In this document: in pieces, positions 63,801-64,000 of the stretch
Layout: the number at the start of each line of letters is the position of its first letter
Position numbering within the stretch: position 1 is the first letter of the stretch
NCBI GenBank assembly: GCA_050331455.1
Contig: JBHJGV010000005.1
Span: forward strand, 1-64,000
From: CAYUYV01 sp050331455
Lineage (GTDB): Bacteria > Pseudomonadota > Alphaproteobacteria > JAJFIK01
Reading direction: 5' to 3'
Length of the DNA stretch: 64,000 nucleotides
Notes under the pieces: generated by a model
What the model was told of the DNA's origin: nothing
Seen by the model: only the letters and a program-made list of their open reading frames with translations
Database searches by the model: none
Made by a program: the position numbers and the translations under genes

Positions 63801-64000
63801 GCCCGTGCCTGTTCCTCAGATGTTGCGCTGCGCAACCCCCGCATCGGGGGTACTCCAGAGTTTGGGAAATAACAATGGATCGGCCTCTAACATGTTGTTG
63901 CCGGTCGCTAACGTCTTGTGAAAGCAGGGCGGATCCGCCCCCCGGACCCTCGCGCGACTTTCGGGAGGGACCGGTGCATGTGACGGGCTTGTCATAGACA
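63801..64000. other. Leader region upstream of glmS
   Basis: No gene is visible in these 200 bases. They contain an inverted repeat TTGCGCTGCGCAA (63823-63835) and a CCCCCGCATCGGGGG hairpin just after it. The palindrome GGCGGATCCGCC lies at about 63929-63940. I see no glmS ribozyme core. A glmU gene, a common upstream partner, could lie beyond the window. Confidence 0.4.

Noticed and set aside
63823..63853. A glmS ribozyme or other riboswitch upstream of glmS
   Set aside because: Only short inverted repeats are visible; the conserved ribozyme core is not recognisable.

Overview
The window is GC-rich, gene-dense bacterial chromosome. The gene set points to an aerobic, probably marine or oligotrophic alphaproteobacterium: an OxyR/AhpC/AhpD peroxide cluster, tandem TonB-dependent receptors with their own ExbB/ExbD/TonB, several acyl-CoA synthetases, a Baeyer-Villiger-type monooxygenase, a single-chain acyl-CoA carboxylase and a CysD/CysNC pair. 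I see no rRNA, tRNA, CRISPR array, phage gene or transposase. The species is not identified.

Layout. 1-2076: the end of tyrosine/homogentisate breakdown (hmgA-like, then fumarylacetoacetate hydrolase). 2093-5470: a GT61 glycosyltransferase and a secreted S9 peptidase. 5631-9143: a redox block in which oxyR, cytochrome b561 and yceI run leftward and ahpC-ahpD rightward from a shared control region. 9133-12523: a VOC protein, a Tat-exported hydrolase-like protein lacking its catalytic serine, and an acyl-CoA synthetase. 12804-16901: rimO, then a PLP dehydratase, a DSD1/D-threonine-aldolase-like enzyme and a VOC protein; the enzyme pair resembles bhcB-bhcC of the beta-hydroxyaspartate cycle. 17014-21171: rmuC, a small exported protein, a thioesterase-like protein and an Old Yellow Enzyme homologue. 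21298-27626: two unrecognised exported proteins followed by ExbB, two ExbD and TonB. 27617-36234: a DUF2147 protein, an RND efflux pair and a BC-BCCP-CT single-chain carboxylase. 36361-40654: an epoxide-hydrolase-like protein, an acyl-CoA ligase and a glycosyltransferase. 41147-47279: tandem paralogous TonB-dependent receptors. 47463-56029: a flavin monooxygenase, a roughly 540-bp palindromic repeat array, a biotin-dependent carboxyltransferase, an acyl-CoA synthetase, a MaoC-like protein and a GPH-type transporter. 56108-57561: small ORFs, one resembling ArfA with a terminator hairpin inside it, and a DUF3445 protein. 57633-63800: cysNC, cysD, glmM and glmS.

How it fits together. The energised TonB system (24963-27626) and the receptors (41147-47279) could import large or hydrophobic substrates. 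The nearby acyl-CoA ligases, monooxygenase, hydrolase and carboxylases could then oxidise and activate them. A short palindrome, TGCA(C/G)TGCA, occurs upstream of both receptors and one acyl-CoA synthetase, with a near-match upstream of exbB, which hints at shared control. The most promising leads are the ArfA-like ORF, the bhcB-bhcC-like pair, the unknown exported proteins beside the TonB operon, the TGCA palindromes, and the Ser-to-Asp hydrolase.
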